A stretch of DNA of 64,000 bases from NCBI RefSeq assembly GCF_016785185.1, contig NZ_JAEKDY010000001.1; one strand, 5' to 3'. Positions 62,607-64,000 of this stretch are shown here, piece by piece. Under the pieces are notes generated by a model. The model had not been told where the DNA came from, ran no database searches, and saw only the letters and a program-made list of their open reading frames with translations. The DNA is from Heyndrickxia sporothermodurans. Lineage in GTDB: Bacteria > Bacillota > Bacilli > Bacillales > Bacillaceae_C. Positions within the stretch are counted from its first letter, which is position 1; every line of letters starts with the position of its first letter. The translations under genes were made by a program, and so were the position numbers.

Positions 62607-63256
62607 GTAATAATAAAGGTCCAGTCGATTGGATTAAGGAAAAACTATTTCAGACAAACGAAAAAGATCCAAGTAAAAAAAGTAAAAAGTATCAATATTT
62701 TTTAATTGTATTAGTATGTGGAATTGCTTTCATGCTCATCAGTGATATATGGAAAAGTGGGAAAAAGGAAACATCCACATCCGTCTATAGTGCGGCAAAT
62801 AATCAAAAAGATGTAGAAACATTTGGTTCTGGTAATAAAAATCAGAATAAATCGATGAAAGATTATGAAATGCAATTTGAAACTGAGTTAAAGGATGCGT
62901 TAGAACAAATATCAGGTGTTGGAAAGGTCCGGGTGATTGTGAATCTAGAAGCAACTGAGAGTAAAGTGTATGAGAAAAATACAGTCATCCAAAATCAAAC
63001 AACAACTGAAACAGATCCAAATGGTGGTGAGCGTAAAATTGAAGATTTATCGAAGGATGAAAAGCTCGTTGTAATTAGGGATGGAGATAAAGAAATACCA
63101 ATAATTACTGAAACAAAAAAACCAGCTATTCGAGGCGTTCTTGTTATTGCAGATGGCGCGAAAAATATATTCATTAAAAGCACCATTATTGAAGCAGTTT
63201 CAAGAGTTTTAGATGTTCCGAGCCACCGTGTATCTGTTCAACCTAAAAAAAGCTAA
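62603..63256 (+). CDS. spoIIIAG: SpoIIIAG
   Basis: 217 residues, membrane anchor at about 30-45, then the extracytoplasmic domain that builds the large ring of the SpoIIIAG channel in known structures: EMQFETELKDALEQISGVGKVRVIVNLEATESKVYEKN, ending IRGVLVIADGAKN. ATGA overlap with spoIIIAF. Stalk region Lys/Asn-rich. Confidence 0.93.
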   Translation: MSNNKGPVDWIKEKLFQTNEKDPSKKSKKYQYFLIVLVCGIAFMLISDIWKSGKKETSTSVYSAANNQKDVETFGSGNKNQNKSMKDYEMQFETELKDALEQISGVGKVRVIVNLEATESKVYEKNTVIQNQTTTETDPNGGERKIEDLSKDEKLVVIRDGDKEIPIITETKKPAIRGVLVIADGAKNIFIKSTIIEAVSRVLDVPSHRVSVQPKKS

Positions 63257-63269
63257 GGGGGATTTATCT

Positions 63270-63812
63270 ATGTTATTAAAAAAACAAACAGTATGGTTAT
63301 TAACAATGCTAAGCTTAGTTGTTGTTTTATCAGTCTATTATGTCACTTCCGAGCCAAAACAATCGGATATGGCAGCAGTTGAGAATAAAGATGGCAAAGA
63401 AGCAACAAAGAATCAAGACACTACTAAAAAAGGAAAAAATAAAAGTGTGGTAACTGAATCTGCAGATAATGAAGTATTTGAACAAATCCGCTTACAAGTT
63501 CAAGATGCTAGAAGTAAACTAAGAGAAGATTTAACTGCAAAAGCAGCTTCAACCGATTTATCTGCCGATGAAAGAAGTAAAGCGGTAGATGAAATGAAAA
63601 AATTAACAGAAATAGCTCAAACAGAAAAGGTTTTGGAAAACTTAATTAAATCAAAAGGATATGAGGACGTTTTAGTTCATGCAGATGGAGATGATATGAA
63701 AATCACGGTGAAGGCAAAAGAACACGATACAAAAGCGGCAAACCAAATTGTTCGACTCGTAACTGAACAATTAGGTAGCTTACAAAATGTTGCCGTAAAT
63801 TTTCAACCTTAA
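63270..63812 (+). CDS. spoIIIAH: SpoIIIAH
   Basis: 180 residues from ATG 63270 (site AAGGGGG). One membrane span (about 8-27), a charged linker, and the C-terminal domain that pairs with SpoIIQ across the intermembrane space: QIRLQVQDARSKLREDLTAK, LTEIAQTEKVLENLIKSKGY, ending LGSLQNVAVNFQP. Last gene of the operon. Confidence 0.94.
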   Translation: MLLKKQTVWLLTMLSLVVVLSVYYVTSEPKQSDMAAVENKDGKEATKNQDTTKKGKNKSVVTESADNEVFEQIRLQVQDARSKLREDLTAKAASTDLSADERSKAVDEMKKLTEIAQTEKVLENLIKSKGYEDVLVHADGDDMKITVKAKEHDTKAANQIVRLVTEQLGSLQNVAVNFQP

Positions 63813-63821
63813 AATACATGA

Positions 63822-63850
63822 AAGTCCCTTATTGATAAGGGGCTTTTTTA
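63822..63850 (+). terminator. Terminator of the spoIIIA operon
   Basis: AAGTCCCTTAT / ATAAGGGGCTT (one G-T) then T6. The 63851-64000 tail holds no gene I can support; it is AT-rich DNA of promoter character. Confidence 0.75.
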
Positions 63851-64000
63851 AATTCTTTTGAGATTGATTCGTGGGGATATTCGATTGTTCCTATTCAGTT
63901 ATTGAATTTTGACTAACTATTATCGTATGATATTAGTAGCTAGTCATAAGCTACCAAAATCTAATTTTTTATTAGATGTTTGACATTGTCAGACTTTCAG

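Overview
The window is a stretch of low-GC Gram-positive chromosome from an endospore-forming member of the Bacillaceae. The evidence is the near-complete conservation of the Bacillus subtilis yqf-yqg-yqh gene order, together with sigA-dnaG, the comG competence operon, the glycine-cleavage operon and the whole spoIIIA sporulation operon. Base composition is AT-rich, ribosome binding sites are strong AGGAGG types, and GTG and TTG starts are common. The exact species cannot be read from the sequence.

Layout. 1-601: the end of an IS66-family insertion sequence, running off the left edge. 843-6760: ccpN, yqfL, yqxD, dnaG, sigA (carbon control and the macromolecular synthesis operon) and an unassigned membrane protein. 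6852-22185: acyl-CoA dehydrogenase, cccA, trmK, yqfO, ispH, yqfQ, cshB, nfo, yqfT, zur, yqfW, yqfX, ispG, yqfZ, yqgB, yqgC, sodA and an MFS transporter. 22312-26836: two tandem class B penicillin-binding proteins. 26888-37444: small membrane proteins, rpmG, yqgN, rhomboid protease gluP, glcK, an LtaS-type enzyme, a lipoprotein and a metallo-hydrolase. 37665-44378: comGA-comGG, yqzE, yqhG and a SNF2 helicase. 44671-48868: a tandem glycine riboswitch controlling gcvT-gcvPA-gcvPB. 48917-53213: a rhodanese and a class II (adenosylcobalamin-type) ribonucleotide reductase gene. 53322-58512: yqhO-yqhP-yqhQ-yqhR-aroQ-papA-efp. 58673-63812: spoIIIAA to spoIIIAH.

The most striking locus is nrdJ. Read straight through it looks broken into pieces, but it is one 851-residue gene interrupted by three group I self-splicing introns at 50508-50938, 50969-51293 and 51915-52097. 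Each has recognisable P4, P7 (R/S), P1 and P10 pairings that fix both splice sites to the base. All three are in phase 0, and the sum of the exons is fully open. Introns 1 and 2 are related to each other and are separated by an exon of only 30 nucleotides (10 codons). Intron 3 is a different, minimal 183-nt intron that splits the catalytic NPCG/E motif of the enzyme. Two NrdR boxes lie upstream. No intact homing endonuclease is present.

Other points worth attention are non-canonical start codons (ATT for spoIIIAD; ATA or a frameshift at yqxD), a GC-rich folded repeat at 15152-15279 of a kind I believe recurs in Bacillaceae genomes, a candidate Zur operator before zur, and the duplicated penicillin-binding protein gene. 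The remainder is ordinary conserved Bacillus core genome, mostly in short operons separated by clear intrinsic terminators.
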